Shown: piece by piece, positions 35,423 to 44,932 of the stretch | Numbering within the stretch: position 1 is the stretch's first letter | Layout of the letters: each line of letters opens with the position of its first letter | Source of the DNA: Pseudomonadales bacterium | GTDB lineage: Bacteria > Pseudomonadota > Gammaproteobacteria > Pseudomonadales > IMCC2047 | DNA length: 64,000 bases | Assembly (NCBI GenBank): GCA_024234615.1 | Contig: JACKNY010000003.1 | Location: 372,001 to 436,000 of the forward strand | Reading direction: 5' to 3' | The notes under the pieces: generated by a model | The model's database searches: none | Told to the model about the DNA's origin: nothing | Seen by the model: only the letters and a program-made list of their open reading frames with translations | Program-made: the position numbers and the translations under genes

Positions 35423-35812
35423 ATGAATTTAACGGATGATGATCGCTATCAGATATTGATTGATGTTGCGACCCAATACATTGATGAACAGTCTCACCCC
35501 GAGGATAACCAATTCGTGTTTTCCTATACCATTAACATCAGTAATATCGGCACCTTAACTGCACAACTGCTCAGCCGACATTGGATCATTACTGATGCCA
35601 ACAACGAGGTACAGGAGGTTAAAGGCGAGGGCGTTGTAGGAGAGCAACCCATTATCGAACCCGGCGCCAGCTATGTTTATACCAGCGGAGTAGTGCTCAA
35701 CACCTCGGTGGGGCATATGCAGGGCTCCTATCAGATGTTGAGCGAAGATGGCCAGTTATTTGATGCACCGATCGATGCCTTCACTTTAGCCAGGCCCCAT
35801 GCCTTACACTAA
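35423..35812 (+). CDS. apaG: ApaG family protein
   Basis: The 129-aa immunoglobulin-like domain protein matches E. coli ApaG (125 aa): FSYTINISNIG, LLSRHWIITDAN, VQEVKGEGVVGEQP and the C-terminal GSYQMLSEDG. Its molecular function is unclear; it is usually linked to apaH. I start at ATG 35423 with AAGG upstream, since the ATG at 35384 adds 13 non-conserved residues. Confidence 0.93.
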   Translation: MNLTDDDRYQILIDVATQYIDEQSHPEDNQFVFSYTINISNIGTLTAQLLSRHWIITDANNEVQEVKGEGVVGEQPIIEPGASYVYTSGVVLNTSVGHMQGSYQMLSEDGQLFDAPIDAFTLARPHALH

Positions 35813-35825
35813 TTGGGGACTCTAA

Positions 35826-36653
35826 ATGGCCACTTATGCAATCGGCGACATTCAAGGTTGCTATGATTCTCTCATGTGTCTGTTGGACAGAGTTAATTTT
35901 GACCGTTCCAAGGACACACTTTGGGTAGCTGGCGACTTAGTTAACCGCGGACCTAATTCGCTTGAAACGCTACGTTTTTTAAAAAGCCTAGGCGAGCACA
36001 CCAAAATTGTCCTCGGCAACCACGATCTGCATTTACTCGCCATTGCAGAAGACATCAGGCGGCCCCATCCAAAAGACTCTATCAACGATATCCTGGCCGC
36101 CCCGGATCGTAATGAGTTATTAACCTGGCTACGGCAACAACCTTTACTCTTTTACGACCCAGTGCGCCAATATGTGCTTGTGCATGCAGGGCTAGCGCCG
36201 CAATGGAGCATTGAACAGGCATTATCTCTGGCGCAGGAAGTGGAAGCGACGCTCAAAGGCCCAGACTACAAAGAATTCCTCTGCCAAATGTATGGAGATC
36301 AGCCCAATATTTGGGATGATACACTAACCGGCTGGGCACGTTTACGATTGATTACCAACTACTTTACCCGAATGCGCTTGTGCAGTGAGCGGGGCGAACT
36401 GGAGCTGACACATCATCAAGGCATCGAACATGCTCCCGCTGGCTTTGGTCCTTGGTTCGCACATAAAAATAGACAAACACGGCATCTCAATATTCTATTT
36501 GGACACTGGGCAGCCCTTGAAGGGGAAAGCAATGAAGACCGGGTTTTTGCCTTGGATACCGGCTGCGTCTGGGGGCGTAAACTCACCATGATGAGACTGG
36601 AAGACCATCGGATATTCAATTGTGACTGTCCACCCAGGCTAACAGACAAATAA
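35826..36653 (+). CDS. apaH: symmetrical bis(5'-nucleosyl)-tetraphosphatase
   Basis: Hydrolyses Ap4A and removes Np4A caps from RNA. The 275-aa calcineurin-like phosphatase shows the metal motifs GDIQGCYD, GDLVNRGP and LGNHDLHLLA in the first 75 residues. It also has VHAGLAPQW and FGHWAALEGE with the later His ligands. It lies 13 bases after apaG in the same operon. Confidence 0.97.
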   Translation: MATYAIGDIQGCYDSLMCLLDRVNFDRSKDTLWVAGDLVNRGPNSLETLRFLKSLGEHTKIVLGNHDLHLLAIAEDIRRPHPKDSINDILAAPDRNELLTWLRQQPLLFYDPVRQYVLVHAGLAPQWSIEQALSLAQEVEATLKGPDYKEFLCQMYGDQPNIWDDTLTGWARLRLITNYFTRMRLCSERGELELTHHQGIEHAPAGFGPWFAHKNRQTRHLNILFGHWAALEGESNEDRVFALDTGCVWGRKLTMMRLEDHRIFNCDCPPRLTDK

Positions 36654-36666
36654 GAGGTATCGCATT

Positions 36667-36990
36667 ATGAATTTCTCCCGTATTTCTGCAGAAAAAGCGA
36701 AAACACTCTTAGCGAAAGCAGATACAAACCTTATTGATATTCGCGACGAGCAAAGCTTCCAGCTCGGTCATATTGTCGCCGCCCAGCATATCGATAACCA
36801 CTGCATTGCAGAGTTCATAGCAAAAGCGGACAAGAGCAAACCCCTCATCGTTTGTTGCTATCATGGCAATTCCAGTCAAAGCGCCGCTCAATTCTTTGTC
36901 GAACAATCTTTCCAGGAAGTGTATAGCTTAGATGGTGGTTTTGAGCACTGGCGCACGCTCTATCCGCAGGATTGCACACAGGGGCAATAG
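36667..36990 (+). CDS. glpE: thiosulfate sulfurtransferase (rhodanese) GlpE
   Basis: The 107-aa single-domain rhodanese has LIDIRDEQSF near residue 20 and the active-site loop CCYHGNSSQ near residue 64, in which the catalytic Cys is the second of the pair. This matches E. coli GlpE (108 aa). It transfers sulfane sulfur from thiosulfate to cyanide or thiols. It is the last gene of the surA-apaH set, 13 bases after apaH, and converges with the sirtuin gene. Confidence 0.9.
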   Translation: MNFSRISAEKAKTLLAKADTNLIDIRDEQSFQLGHIVAAQHIDNHCIAEFIAKADKSKPLIVCCYHGNSSQSAAQFFVEQSFQEVYSLDGGFEHWRTLYPQDCTQGQ

Positions 36991-37010
36991 GAGCACGGAA
37001 ATAGGGCTAT

Positions 37011-37874
37011 TTATTTTGACGAAGCGAGCGCGCTTACCATTTGCACCAAGGCACTGCTGCAATCGCCATCCAATTTAATGTCGAAATTTCCATCGTGGCG
37101 GGTCTTGCCCTGATTAATCGCCAAAACAGGCATCTGCTTTTGGGTTGCGTAACGACAAAACTGATAGGCTGAATAAACCATGAGTGAAGAGCCTAGCACA
37201 AGCAGAGCATCGGATTGATGCAAATGAGAGTAGGCCAGATCAATACGTTCCTTCGGTACAGAGCCACCGTAGAAAACCACCTTGGGCATATAGACGCCGC
37301 CACAAAGATCACAGCAGGGAATCATGAAATCCTTAAAATCAGATTCGTTCAAGTCAGCATCTCCATCTGGGGCAATAGCTGCCGCTAACGCTGTATAGCT
37401 TGGGTTTTCCTGCTCTAAGCGAATCTGTAATTCAGTTCGAGGTGTATCATTGCCACAGCCCAAACAACAAACTGTGTCAATCCGTCCGTGCAGGTCAATC
37501 ACCCGAGTGCTACCTGCTTGCTGATGCAAACCGTCTACGTTCTGTGTCACCAGCTGCTGGACATACCCCGCCACCTCCAGTTCATAGAGTGCCATATGAC
37601 TCGCGTTCGGCTTCGCTTTTTGAAAAAACCGCCAACCCAACAGGCTTCGAGCCCAATAACGCTTGCGTACTGACTCCGACTCGATAAATGCTTGATGCAT
37701 GACCGGCGGGTTACGCTTCCATGCTGCATCGCGATCACGATAATCGGGTATGCCAGAGTCCGTACTAATCCCAGCGCCAGAAATTATAAACAGCTTAGGG
37801 TGCTCCAGAATGGCTCGAATAAGGCCCTTGAGGTCTGTTTTTTCTTGCTGGGAAAATATTTTTTTATTCATCAA
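37011..37874 (-). CDS. NAD-dependent sirtuin (class II, SIRT4-like)
   Basis: The 287-aa Sir2 protein has GAGISTDSGIPDYRD (NAD site), TQNVDGLHQQAG with the catalytic His in DLHGRIDTV, and two zinc Cys pairs (CCLGCG and CCDLCGG). The segment RYWARSLLGWRFFQ and the long insert with APDGDADL follow human SIRT4 and class II bacterial sirtuins more closely than E. coli CobB. Likely activities are removal of acyl groups or lipoyl groups, or ADP-ribosyl transfer; the substrate is unknown. It stands alone between convergent glpE and a noncoding region. Confidence 0.9.
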   Translation of the reverse strand: MMNKKIFSQQEKTDLKGLIRAILEHPKLFIISGAGISTDSGIPDYRDRDAAWKRNPPVMHQAFIESESVRKRYWARSLLGWRFFQKAKPNASHMALYELEVAGYVQQLVTQNVDGLHQQAGSTRVIDLHGRIDTVCCLGCGNDTPRTELQIRLEQENPSYTALAAAIAPDGDADLNESDFKDFMIPCCDLCGGVYMPKVVFYGGSVPKERIDLAYSHLHQSDALLVLGSSLMVYSAYQFCRYATQKQMPVLAINQGKTRHDGNFDIKLDGDCSSALVQMVSALASSK

Positions 37875-38319
37875 TTTTTAATTCATCAAGTAGATAGCTT
37901 TATTTAGCTTCCCTACAATAAAACAGCTTACCGATAGATATTCCGCATCGCGCAGGCCTGTCTTTTAATCCACGTGATGCTGGCTTTCCTCTCATAGCAT
38001 CTTATGCCCCACTAGAGTGACCGTAAGTGCTCACTATAACCAACGAAATTACGCAGGCTCTAGCCAATTCTTTTTTCCGCAAGACATAACAAAATTGTTC
38101 TATCAATGCTGTCAGTAAATATGAACTTCATCTTATCGCCATCCTCTAATGTGTTGCTTAGCTCTCGCATATTTTTATTGAATAACGGGCAGCTCAAAAT
38201 TTTTGACTTATACTTATAGCTACAGATTGACGTTAACACTTATCCATAACTGAATTCGTTTGGGTAATTTACTGCGATAGCTGTCGTCATTAGGCACAGG
38301 TAAATTCCAGGAGGATACC
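37875..38319. promoter_or_regulatory. gene-free region upstream of prkA
   Basis: A 445-base stretch with no convincing gene on either strand. It lies between divergent genes (sirtuin and prkA) and so must hold promoters for both. prkA is stress- and stationary-phase-induced in other bacteria, but I can point to no certain promoter or operator. GGAGG at 38311-38315 is the ribosome site of prkA. Confidence 0.4.
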
Positions 38320-40242
38320 ATGAGTATTTTCAGCCACTACCAAACCCGCTACGAAGATTCCAAGCAAGAAGAATTTAGCTTGCAAGAATACCTTGAGATA
38401 TGCAAGAACGACCCTTCTGCATACTCTAGCGCCGCAGAAAGATTGTTACTTGCCATCGGCGAACCGGAATTAATTAATACCTCACAAGATCCTCGCCTAA
38501 GCCGCATCTTCTCCAATAAGGTGATTAAACGTTATCCACAATTCGGCGACTTCTTCGGCATGGAGGAGTGCATCGAACAAATCGTTTCCTTCTTTAAGCA
38601 TGCTGCGCAGGGTTTGGAAGAGAAGAAGCAGATTCTCTACTTACTTGGCCCGGTTGGTGGCGGGAAATCATCCTTGGCGGAAAAACTGAAAGAACTCATG
38701 GAGAAAGTACCCTTTTATTCACTCAAGGGATCTCCTATTAACGAATCGCCCTTGGCACTCTTCAAACCAGAAGAAGACGCCAAAATACTCGAAGAAGAAT
38801 ATGGGATTCCGATTCGCTATGTCAGAACCATCATGTCTCCCTGGGCGGCAAAACGTCTCAAAGAATTTAACGGCGATATCAGCCAATTTAGAGTGATCAA
38901 ACAGCACCCTTCCGTCTTACACCAGACTGCCATTTCAAAAACTGAACCCGGCGATGAGAACAACCAGGATATCTCATCATTAGTAGGTAAAGTCGATATC
39001 CGTAAATTGGAAGAGTTCGAGCAAAACGATCCAGATGCCTATAGTTTTTCCGGCGGGCTTTGCAAATCCAACCAAGGCATTATGGAATTTGTAGAAATGT
39101 TTAAGGCACCCATTAAGGTTCTGCATCCATTACTGACAGCCTCCCAGGAAGGTAACTATAACGGCACCGAGGCCATTGGCTCGATTCCCTTTGACGGCAT
39201 TATTCTGGCACACTCCAATGAAGCAGAATGGCAGAGCTTCAAAAACAATAAAAATAATGAGGCCTTTATCGACCGCGTTTACATCGTCAAAGTCCCCTAT
39301 TGCCTACAGGTCAGCGAAGAGGTCAATATCTATGAGAAACTTTTAGCCAACAGCTCTCTCAGCGAAGCCCCTTGCGCGCCGGATACATTACGCATGCTAG
39401 CCCAGTTCACCGTCTTATCGCGCTTGAAGGAGCCAGAAAATTCCAGCATCTACTCCAAGATGCGAGTCTACGATGGTGAAAACTTAAAGGATATCGACCC
39501 AAAGGCGAAATCTATTCAGGACTATAAGGACACGGCAGGAGTCGATGAAGGCATGAACGGCCTTTCTACTCGATTCGCCTTCAAAATTCTCTCCAAAGTC
39601 TTTAACTTCGACGCATCGGAAATAGCAGCCAATCCGGTACACCTGATGTACGTATTGGAAAAACAAATTGAGCAGGAACAGTTTCCAACGGAAACACGTG
39701 ACCGTTACCTGAACTTCCTGAAAGAGTTTATTGCACCACGTTACATTGAATTTATCGGCAAGGAAATCCAGACCGCTTACCTGGAATCATACTCACAGTA
39801 CGGTCAAAATATTTTCGACCGGTACATTACTTACGCCGATTTATGGATACAGGATCAGGAGTTCAGAAATCCTGAAACCGGTGAGATTCTCGACCATGCC
39901 TCTCTGAATGATGAACTTGAGAAAATTGAAAAACCGGCTGGTATTAGCAATCCTAAGGATTTCCGCCATGAAGTGGTTAATTTTGTACTGCGTGCACGAG
40001 CTTCCAATCATGGTAAAAATCCAGCCTGGAACAGCTATGAGAAGTTGCGCCTAGTGATCGAGAAAAATATGTTCTCCAGTACTGAAGATTTACTACCCGT
40101 CATTTCCTTCAATGCAAAATCTTCCACTGAGGATCAGAAGAAGCATCAAGATTTTGTCAACCGATTAACTGAGCGCGGCTATACCGAGAAGCAGGTGCGC
40201 TTACTCTCTGAGTGGTATTTGAGAGTACGCAAGTCACGTTAG
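38320..40242 (+). CDS. prkA: PrkA-type serine protein kinase / AAA+ protein (YeaG)
   Basis: The 640-aa protein has an N-terminal AAA+ domain with Walker A GPVGGGKSS near residue 110. A C-terminal kinase-like domain follows, the organisation of PrkA/YeaG. It autophosphorylates and acts in nutrient stress in E. coli; recent work on Bacillus PrkA describes an AAA+ protease activity. A strong ribosome site (GGAGG) precedes the ATG. It is followed by yeaH and ycgB, the invariable three-gene stress cluster. Confidence 0.96.
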   Translation: MSIFSHYQTRYEDSKQEEFSLQEYLEICKNDPSAYSSAAERLLLAIGEPELINTSQDPRLSRIFSNKVIKRYPQFGDFFGMEECIEQIVSFFKHAAQGLEEKKQILYLLGPVGGGKSSLAEKLKELMEKVPFYSLKGSPINESPLALFKPEEDAKILEEEYGIPIRYVRTIMSPWAAKRLKEFNGDISQFRVIKQHPSVLHQTAISKTEPGDENNQDISSLVGKVDIRKLEEFEQNDPDAYSFSGGLCKSNQGIMEFVEMFKAPIKVLHPLLTASQEGNYNGTEAIGSIPFDGIILAHSNEAEWQSFKNNKNNEAFIDRVYIVKVPYCLQVSEEVNIYEKLLANSSLSEAPCAPDTLRMLAQFTVLSRLKEPENSSIYSKMRVYDGENLKDIDPKAKSIQDYKDTAGVDEGMNGLSTRFAFKILSKVFNFDASEIAANPVHLMYVLEKQIEQEQFPTETRDRYLNFLKEFIAPRYIEFIGKEIQTAYLESYSQYGQNIFDRYITYADLWIQDQEFRNPETGEILDHASLNDELEKIEKPAGISNPKDFRHEVVNFVLRARASNHGKNPAWNSYEKLRLVIEKNMFSSTEDLLPVISFNAKSSTEDQKKHQDFVNRLTERGYTEKQVRLLSEWYLRVRKSR

Positions 40243-40391
40243 AGACACAACCACGGCCAGCACTTGATCAAGCTGCCTAGATGAAAATCATTTAAGCGCT
40301 GGCTAGACAGATAGAATCGGGTCGCGGAAGAGCACCCCACTCTTCTAACTATGCCAGATTCTGCTTAACCGGGGCGAATGGAATAGTTGTC

Positions 40392-41666
40392 ATGGCTTTT
40401 CTGATCATCGACCGCAGACTTAACGGCAAGCATAAAAGCGCTGTCAACCGGCAACGCTTCTTGCGCCGCTACCGCAAACATATTAAAGAAGCGGTTTCCG
40501 ATGCGATAAAAAAACGCAGCATCACCGATATTGAACGTGGTGAGGAAATCAGCATACCCAAAAGAGATGTTTCAGAGCCGACCTTTCATCATGGTCGCGG
40601 CGGTCGCCAGACCCGGATTTTCCCTGGCAACAAAGAATTTGTTACCGGCGATAGAATTAAACGACCAAAGGGCGGAGGCTCAGGGGGAGGTAGTGGCGAA
40701 GCCAGTGATTCCGGTGAGGGTGAAGATGAATTCGTGTTTGAGCTCACTCAAGCAGAATTTTTGGACTTCATGTTTGAAGACCTGGAATTGCCAAATCTGA
40801 TCAAAAAACAACTCAAAGACACTGACTCATACAAGCTGGTAAAGGGTGGCTACACGCGCCAGGGTATTCCGGCCCGATTGAATGTATTGCAGTCATTGCG
40901 CAGTGCACACGCGCGGCGTATTGCTCTCGGCGGCTCAACCAAAAAACAAATCCGCGACCTGGAAACTGAGTTGAAAGCACTGGAAGAAAAAAATGACGCC
41001 GATGGTCAGGAAAGAATTCGTGAAATAAAGCTGACGCTTGATCGGCTCCATCGCCGCCTGAACCAGATACCTTTTCTCGATGACTTTGACCTGAAATATA
41101 ACAATGTCATCGAACAACCCACACCGACGACAAGCGCCGTAATGTTTTGTCTGATGGATGTGTCCGGTTCCATGACGCAAGACATCAAGGATATGGCAAA
41201 ACGTTTTTTTATCCTGCTATACCTATTTCTCAAACGCAATTATCAGAAAATAGAAGTGGTGTTTATTCGCCACCACACCAGTGCCAGTGAAGTTGATGAA
41301 GACGAGTTTTTCTATTCCCGCGAAACCGGGGGCACTATTGTATCTAGCGCCTTAAAAATGATGAATGAGATTATCGCCGAACGCTATCCGGCAAATGACT
41401 GGAACATTTACGCAGCACAGGCTTCAGATGGTGATAATTGGGCGGATGATTCGCCACTCTGTCACGACCTACTGATAACGAAACTATTGCCCAAAGTCCA
41501 GTATTACACCTACGTAGAAATAACGCCGCGCGATCATCAGGCGCTTTGGTTCGCCTATGAAGACATTGCGGAAAAATATCCTCATCAATTCGCCATGCAG
41601 CAAATCGTAGGCCTGGATGACATTTATCCGGTATTCCACGATTTATTTGAAAGGAAAACCAAATGA
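40392..41666 (+). CDS. yeaH: DUF444/YeaH family protein with von Willebrand-like domain
   Basis: The 424-aa protein starts with the conserved FLIIDRRLNGKHKSAVNRQRF. A Gly/Ser-rich linker (near residues 95-112) follows, and a vWA-type metal site MDVSGSMTQDIKD lies near residue 255. Its function is unknown, but it is always encoded with PrkA and SpoVR and probably acts in their complex. A 149-base gap separates it from prkA and its stop overlaps the ycgB start by four bases. Confidence 0.94.
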   Translation: MAFLIIDRRLNGKHKSAVNRQRFLRRYRKHIKEAVSDAIKKRSITDIERGEEISIPKRDVSEPTFHHGRGGRQTRIFPGNKEFVTGDRIKRPKGGGSGGGSGEASDSGEGEDEFVFELTQAEFLDFMFEDLELPNLIKKQLKDTDSYKLVKGGYTRQGIPARLNVLQSLRSAHARRIALGGSTKKQIRDLETELKALEEKNDADGQERIREIKLTLDRLHRRLNQIPFLDDFDLKYNNVIEQPTPTTSAVMFCLMDVSGSMTQDIKDMAKRFFILLYLFLKRNYQKIEVVFIRHHTSASEVDEDEFFYSRETGGTIVSSALKMMNEIIAERYPANDWNIYAAQASDGDNWADDSPLCHDLLITKLLPKVQYYTYVEITPRDHQALWFAYEDIAEKYPHQFAMQQIVGLDDIYPVFHDLFERKTK

Positions 41667-43378
41667 GCGACCATAAAAAAGGTAAACACAGCTCACAGGG
41701 AGAAAATTCAACACCTATCTCAGATGGTTTAGAACCTGAAATAGTGTCTCAGGAGACACCAGCTTCGGAACAACCATCACCTCAAAACCCGGCTTTGTCT
41801 AAAGACAACTTGCCAGGCAGCACTCGTAGCAGCGCTAAAGAACCCAACTTGATCGCCGAAGGCTCAGAATGGACCTTCGCTCACTTAGAAGCTTATGAGG
41901 CTGAAATCGCACGGGTGGCAAAACGTTATCGTCTCGACACTTATCCAAATCAAATAGAAGTTATCAGTGCTGAGCAAATGATGGATGCCTATTCTTCTAC
42001 CGGTATGCCGGTGGGCTATCATCACTGGTCGTTCGGAAAACAGTTTCTCTCAACAGAACAAGGCTACCGTCGCGGCCACATGGGACTGGCCTATGAATTG
42101 GTCATTAACTCAAACCCCTGCATCTCCTACCTGATGGAGGAAAATACCCTCACCTTACAAGCACTGGTGATCGCTCACGCATGCTTCGGTCATAACTCCT
42201 TTTTTAAGGGCAACTACCTTTTCAAAACCTGGACCGATGCCAGCGCTATCGTTAACTATCTACTCTTCGCCAAAAACTATATCGCCTCCTGCGAGGAGAG
42301 GTATGGCATTGAAGCCGTAGAGGGCCTACTCGACTCCTGCCATGCCCTTATGAATTACGGTGTCGACCGTTATCGTCGGCCAACACCCATTTCAGCGGAA
42401 AAAGAACAACAGCGCCAAACGGAGCGCGAAGAATACTTGCAGCATCAAGTGAACGACCTATGGCGCACCATTCCCAAGAAAGAGCAATCCGAGCAGGAAA
42501 CAACCTTTCGCTTTCCCTCCGAACCACAGGAGAACATGCTCTATTTTATTGAAAAGAACGCGCCACTGCTGGAATCTTGGGAGCGGGAGGTGGTAAGAAT
42601 TGTACGTAAGATTGCGCAGTACTTTTACCCTCAGCGACAAACCAAAGTCATGAACGAAGGCTGGGCCACCTTTTGGCATTATACTCTGCTCAACACCCTC
42701 TATGACGAAGGCAAAGTGAGCGAAGGGTTCATCTTCGAATTTTTGCAATCACATACGAATGTGATCTACCAGCCGGATTTTGATTCACCTTATTTTAGCG
42801 GCATCAACCCCTATACCCTCGGTTTCGCCATGTTTTGTGATATTCGCCGAATATGTGAAAACCCAACTCAGGAGGACAAGGAGTTTTTCCCCGATTTTGC
42901 CGGTACGGATTGGTTGGATACCGTGCACCACGCCATGCAAAACTATAAAGACGAGAGTTTTATCCTGCAGTTCTTGTCGCCCAAGGTTATTCGCGACCTA
43001 AAACTGTTTTGTCTTCTCGACGATGACCAAAATAATGAGATTGAAATTACCGCCATTCACGATGATCTTGGTTATAAAAAAATTCGTGAACAATTAGCGC
43101 ACCACTATAATCTCAGCGCGCAAGAACCAAACATCCAAATTTATTCGGTTAATTTGCGTGGTGATCGCTCAATTACGCTACATCACCGTCAGCAGGACCG
43201 GATACCCTTGGACAGGGAAGACGCCGCGGAAGTACTGAAACATTTCCATCGTCTTTGGGGCTTTGATGTTCACCTCGAATCCATCAGCGATGGCAAAGTA
43301 ACTGCCAAGTTCGTCTGTAACGATGAATCCTTAAAAGCAGGTTTTGAGGAAAACGAGGATGATAATTTAGATGAATAA
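41663..43378 (+). CDS. ycgB: SpoVR family protein (YcgB)
   Basis: The 571-aa protein matches SpoVR/YcgB from about residue 75 on (segments WTFAHLEAYEAEI, YHHWSFGKQF, AHACFGHNSFFKGNY and NEGWATFWHY). Conserved His and Glu in the last two suggest a metal site. The first about 70 residues are a low-complexity Pro/Ser/Glu extension absent from E. coli YcgB. It acts with PrkA and YeaH in an unknown stress process. About 300 gene-free bases follow before cca. Confidence 0.94.
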   Translation: MSDHKKGKHSSQGENSTPISDGLEPEIVSQETPASEQPSPQNPALSKDNLPGSTRSSAKEPNLIAEGSEWTFAHLEAYEAEIARVAKRYRLDTYPNQIEVISAEQMMDAYSSTGMPVGYHHWSFGKQFLSTEQGYRRGHMGLAYELVINSNPCISYLMEENTLTLQALVIAHACFGHNSFFKGNYLFKTWTDASAIVNYLLFAKNYIASCEERYGIEAVEGLLDSCHALMNYGVDRYRRPTPISAEKEQQRQTEREEYLQHQVNDLWRTIPKKEQSEQETTFRFPSEPQENMLYFIEKNAPLLESWEREVVRIVRKIAQYFYPQRQTKVMNEGWATFWHYTLLNTLYDEGKVSEGFIFEFLQSHTNVIYQPDFDSPYFSGINPYTLGFAMFCDIRRICENPTQEDKEFFPDFAGTDWLDTVHHAMQNYKDESFILQFLSPKVIRDLKLFCLLDDDQNNEIEITAIHDDLGYKKIREQLAHHYNLSAQEPNIQIYSVNLRGDRSITLHHRQQDRIPLDREDAAEVLKHFHRLWGFDVHLESISDGKVTAKFVCNDESLKAGFEENEDDNLDE

Positions 43379-43690
43379 CGAGGCGCCACTAGTGCCTACG
43401 ACCAATTAACCTATCCAGCTCAATCATACCAAATCGTCCACATCCACCGAGGTTCCGCAGGGTTCCCCCTTTATTCTAGTATGTTACAGAACGTAGCTGG
43501 CGAGCGGCGTAAGCCGACAATACATCTTCACTGATTTAAAATACTCCCTGGATACGGCGAAATGATCATTGCAACGCTATAACCGACCATCAGCGATTAT
43601 AAAAATGGCTTAAGTAGTTTAGAATGAGCAAGCCTATTCTTACCGAAAACTATCGAAAAATTATACAGATGCGTGCAAACAGAGCCTAAC

Positions 43691-44932
43691 ATGGATATTT
43701 ATTTAGTCGGTGGTGCCGTACGCGACAAATTGCTGGGATACCCTTTCCACGAGCAGGACTGGGTCGTGGTGGGCGCGACACCTGAACAAATGTTAGCACT
43801 TGGATATCGTCAGGTTGGCAAAGACTTCCCGGTCTTTTTACATCCGAAAACCCAGGAAGAATACGCCTTAGCTCGCACCGAACGCAAAACCGGCAAAGGC
43901 TACAAAGGCTTCACTTGCGATAGCAGCACAGCGGTTACCTTAGAGCAAGACCTCGCACGCCGAGATCTGAGCATTAATGCGATTGCTGAAACCCAGGATG
44001 GCCAGCTCATCGACCCTTATCATGGTCAGCAGGATTTAACGGATAGAGTCTTGCGCCATGTATCCCCAGCTTTTGCTGAGGATCCTTTGCGCGTGTTGCG
44101 CGTCGCACGTTTCGCCGCTCGCTACCATCACCTTGGCTTTAATATTGCCGAAGAAACTCTGACACTAATGCAACAGATTGTTGCCTCCGGCGAAATCGCT
44201 CACATAGCCCCCGAACGCCTGTGGCGTGAGATTGATAACGCGTTGAGCGAGCAGTCACCCGATGAGTTTATTCGCGTATTGCGACGCTGTGGCGCCTTAA
44301 AGGCCATATTACCAGAGCTTGATTGTCTCTTTGGTATTCCACAAACGAAAAAATACCATCCTGAAATCGATACCGGCGAGCATGTCCTGATGGCGTTACG
44401 GCAGTGCGTCAAACTTGCCGCCCCAACACCAGTACGCTACGCCGTATTGCTGCACGATCTTGGTAAAGGCTTAACCTCACCGAATCAATGGCCATCCCAT
44501 ATCGGCCACGAAAAAAAAGGCAGCGCCCTAATTGAAACAATTGGCGAGCGCATGAAGGCACCCAGGCAATACACCGATCTCGCCAAGCAGGTCGCGCTTT
44601 ATCACACCCATTGCCATCGAGCTTTAGAAATACGCCCGGTTAAAATTATGGCGCTGTTAGAAGCCATCGATGCACTGCGACGCCCTGACCGATTTCAACA
44701 ATTCCTCTTAGCCTGCGAGGCCGATGCCAAAGGCCGCTTAGGGTTCGAGGACAATGCCTATCCACAGGCTAAATACTTGCAGCAGATACTCGAACTGATC
44801 AGCCAAGTTGATACCAAAGCTCTGCTCGATCAAGGCTTCAAGGGAAGCGAATTAGGCGAAAAATTACGACAGCAACGCGTAAACTTGATTGACACCTACC
44901 GTAAAAATTATGGAAAAAAAGATGAGCACTAA
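43691..44932 (+). CDS. cca: CCA-adding tRNA nucleotidyltransferase
   Basis: Adds and repairs the 3' CCA of tRNAs. The 413-aa class II enzyme opens MDIYLVGGAVRDKLLG, has the catalytic DWVVVG Asp pair, RRDLSINAIA, and EDPLRVLRVARFAARY. An HD domain follows (LLHDLGKGL near residue 260), as in E. coli Cca. I use ATG 43691; a GTG at 43673 adds six residues. The last 11 bases overlap the pteridine reductase start. The tRNAs seen here already encode CCA, so repair is the main role. Confidence 0.96.
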   Translation: MDIYLVGGAVRDKLLGYPFHEQDWVVVGATPEQMLALGYRQVGKDFPVFLHPKTQEEYALARTERKTGKGYKGFTCDSSTAVTLEQDLARRDLSINAIAETQDGQLIDPYHGQQDLTDRVLRHVSPAFAEDPLRVLRVARFAARYHHLGFNIAEETLTLMQQIVASGEIAHIAPERLWREIDNALSEQSPDEFIRVLRRCGALKAILPELDCLFGIPQTKKYHPEIDTGEHVLMALRQCVKLAAPTPVRYAVLLHDLGKGLTSPNQWPSHIGHEKKGSALIETIGERMKAPRQYTDLAKQVALYHTHCHRALEIRPVKIMALLEAIDALRRPDRFQQFLLACEADAKGRLGFEDNAYPQAKYLQQILELISQVDTKALLDQGFKGSELGEKLRQQRVNLIDTYRKNYGKKDEH

